Assembly (NCBI RefSeq): GCF_016892625.1
Contig: NZ_JAFEMW010000004.1
Coordinates: 186,001 to 250,000 of the forward strand
Source of the DNA: Brevibacterium sp. RIT 803
Lineage (GTDB): Bacteria; Actinomycetota; Actinomycetes; Actinomycetales; Brevibacteriaceae
Direction of reading: 5' to 3'
DNA: 64,000 nt
Below, one piece after another: positions 63,104-64,000 of the stretch. Each line of letters opens with the position of its first letter. Within the stretch, counting starts at the first letter, position 1. The position numbers and the translations under genes are program-made. The notes under the pieces were generated by a model, which saw only the letters and a program-made list of their open reading frames with translations, had not been told where the DNA came from and did no database searches.

Positions 63104-64000
63104 TCCACCCACTCCCCCAGAAGCCGGTCGACGAGCTTTCCCAGTCGTGCCCCGCCGGGGATGCCCTCGCCCCGGTCGACGGCGGCGGACAGGCCACGAT
63201 CGTCACGGATGCTGCCGGCGAGGTCGAGCCCGATGGATTCGGCGAGGAGCTCGGCGTCAAGACCTCCGGCACCGGTGTCGCGAACGACAAGACGGACGTC
63301 GGGATGGGACTGGGACAGGCGTTTGGCGACTTGAGATGCTGCGACTGCAGACCGGACCCGTGCCGGGGAGACGAGCAGGACGTGATGACACCGGCGAGTC
63401 CACTGTGGTGGGGCGTGGCGAGGCAGGTCCACGATGACGAGTTCGAACGCCTGTCCGGCGGCTGCCAGGAAGTCGTCGAATACGTCCGGGTCGAGGTCAA
63501 GGATGTCGTCGCGGCCCCACGACAGGATGGCCAGACCGTCGTGCCGGGGCAGCGCCTGACTCAGCGTCGAGGGCCGAAGCTGCCCCCGTGATGCGCTGAG
63601 ATCGGCCCAACGCGGGCCCGGAACCTGTTCTGCCCCGAGCACCAGATCGAGTCCACCGCCCAGCGGATCGGCGTCGACGAGGACCGTGCTCACATCTGGT
63701 CCGGCACGGCGGGCGAGAGCACAGGCAAGGACCGAGGCGCCCGCTCCTCCACACCCGGCGACGACGCCGACAGTGACGCCGGGGGCCACCGGCGGTTCGA
63801 CGGCTGCGATCATGCGTCCGCTCAGCCACTCCGCGGCCGAGGGCAGAACCGCCAACTGTTCGACGCCGAGGTGGGCCGCACGTTTCCACGCCGAGCTGGG
63901 TTCGTCGCCGTCGAGGACGACGAGGATGCGGTCCGCATGGTCAGTGGCCGGAGCTTCACGAACATCCTCGCCGAGGAGAATCAGGGAGGAGTTCTGCCAG
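63100..64000 (-). CDS. ssd: Septum-site/CpaE-like protein (Ssd), 5' end outside window
   Basis: A ParA/MinD-like protein, at least 299 residues, open to the right edge. It has VGVVAGCGGAGASVLACALA (a deviant Walker A with no Lys in the usual place), LVDADPLGGGLDLVLGAE and VIVDLPRH (Walker B region). The N-terminal part (NSSLILLGEDVREAP...) resembles the receiver-like domain of CpaE. In Mycobacterium the equivalent (Rv3660c) affects septation; in Tad loci it positions the machine. First visible gene of the locus. Confidence 0.86.
   Translation of the reverse strand, partial: WQNSSLILLGEDVREAPATDHADRILVVLDGDEPSSAWKRAAHLGVEQLAVLPSAAEWLSGRMIAAVEPPVAPGVTVGVVAGCGGAGASVLACALARRAGPDVSTVLVDADPLGGGLDLVLGAEQVPGPRWADLSASRGQLRPSTLSQALPRHDGLAILSWGRDDILDLDPDVFDDFLAAAGQAFELVIVDLPRHAPPQWTRRCHHVLLVSPARVRSAVAASQVAKRLSQSHPDVRLVVRDTGAGGLDAELLAESIGLDLAGSIRDDRGLSAAVDRGEGIPGGARLGKLVDRLLGEWVE

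Overview
The window is a piece of chromosome from a high-GC Actinomycetota bacterium. Brevibacterium or a close relative in the Micrococcales is my best guess. The basis is the tilS-hpt-ftsH-folE-folP operon order, the helicase/Tad-secretion neighbourhood, a membrane-domain/dTMP-kinase fusion, a topoisomerase I with a Lys/Ala-rich tail, a leucine-type acyl-CoA carboxylase cluster, and strong G/C at third codon positions. The genus is inference; no search was run.

Layout. 1-10 kb is a core block read leftward: dacB, a zincin-like gene (DUF2342), tilS, hpt, ftsH, folE and folP (cut by the window edge). A transporter/amidohydrolase pair splits it between tilS and hpt. 10-14 kb holds ppa, a glyoxalase-fold protein, and a PhoX-type phosphatase preceded by a recognisable PHO box. 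14-24 kb is a long leftward run: MaoC hydratase, CitE-like lyase, def, an unknown membrane-associated protein, msrA, nitroreductase, MFS exporter, RND exporter and CPBP protease. 24-30 kb is accessory: an odd histidine phosphatase, an ArsR/SRPBCC pair, a HAD phosphatase, a solitary HTH-nuclease gene framed by two related palindromes, and cardiolipin synthase. 30-40 kb is acyl-CoA catabolism: acyl-CoA dehydrogenase, biotin-dependent carboxylase alpha and beta with a divergent TetR regulator and its likely operator, a quinone-oxidoreductase-like protein, and a FadB/FadA pair. With MaoC/CitE this could carry isovaleryl-CoA (leucine) through to acetyl-CoA.

40-42 kb encodes a secreted Lys-rich small protein and a membrane protein with a large external domain. 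42.2-43.8 kb is a decayed island of small unrecognised ORFs, a UGA-interrupted fragment and the tail of a tyrosine integrase, next to tRNA-Thr(CGT). 44-58 kb returns to housekeeping: GNAT, M20 peptidase, holB, tmk fusion, lipoate-ligase-like, GNAT, topA, a methyltransferase and an MrfA-like helicase. 58.7-64 kb is a Tad-type pilus/secretion locus (Ssd/CpaE-like, TadA, TadB, TadC, DUF4244 pilin-like, two TadE-like), interrupted by a GNAT gene and open at the right edge.

The most unusual items are the palindrome-framed HTH-nuclease gene, the dTMP kinase whose disordered tail repeats an AATTVLP motif three times, the PHO box with leader hairpin at phoX, and the unannotated small-gene island beside tRNA-Thr.
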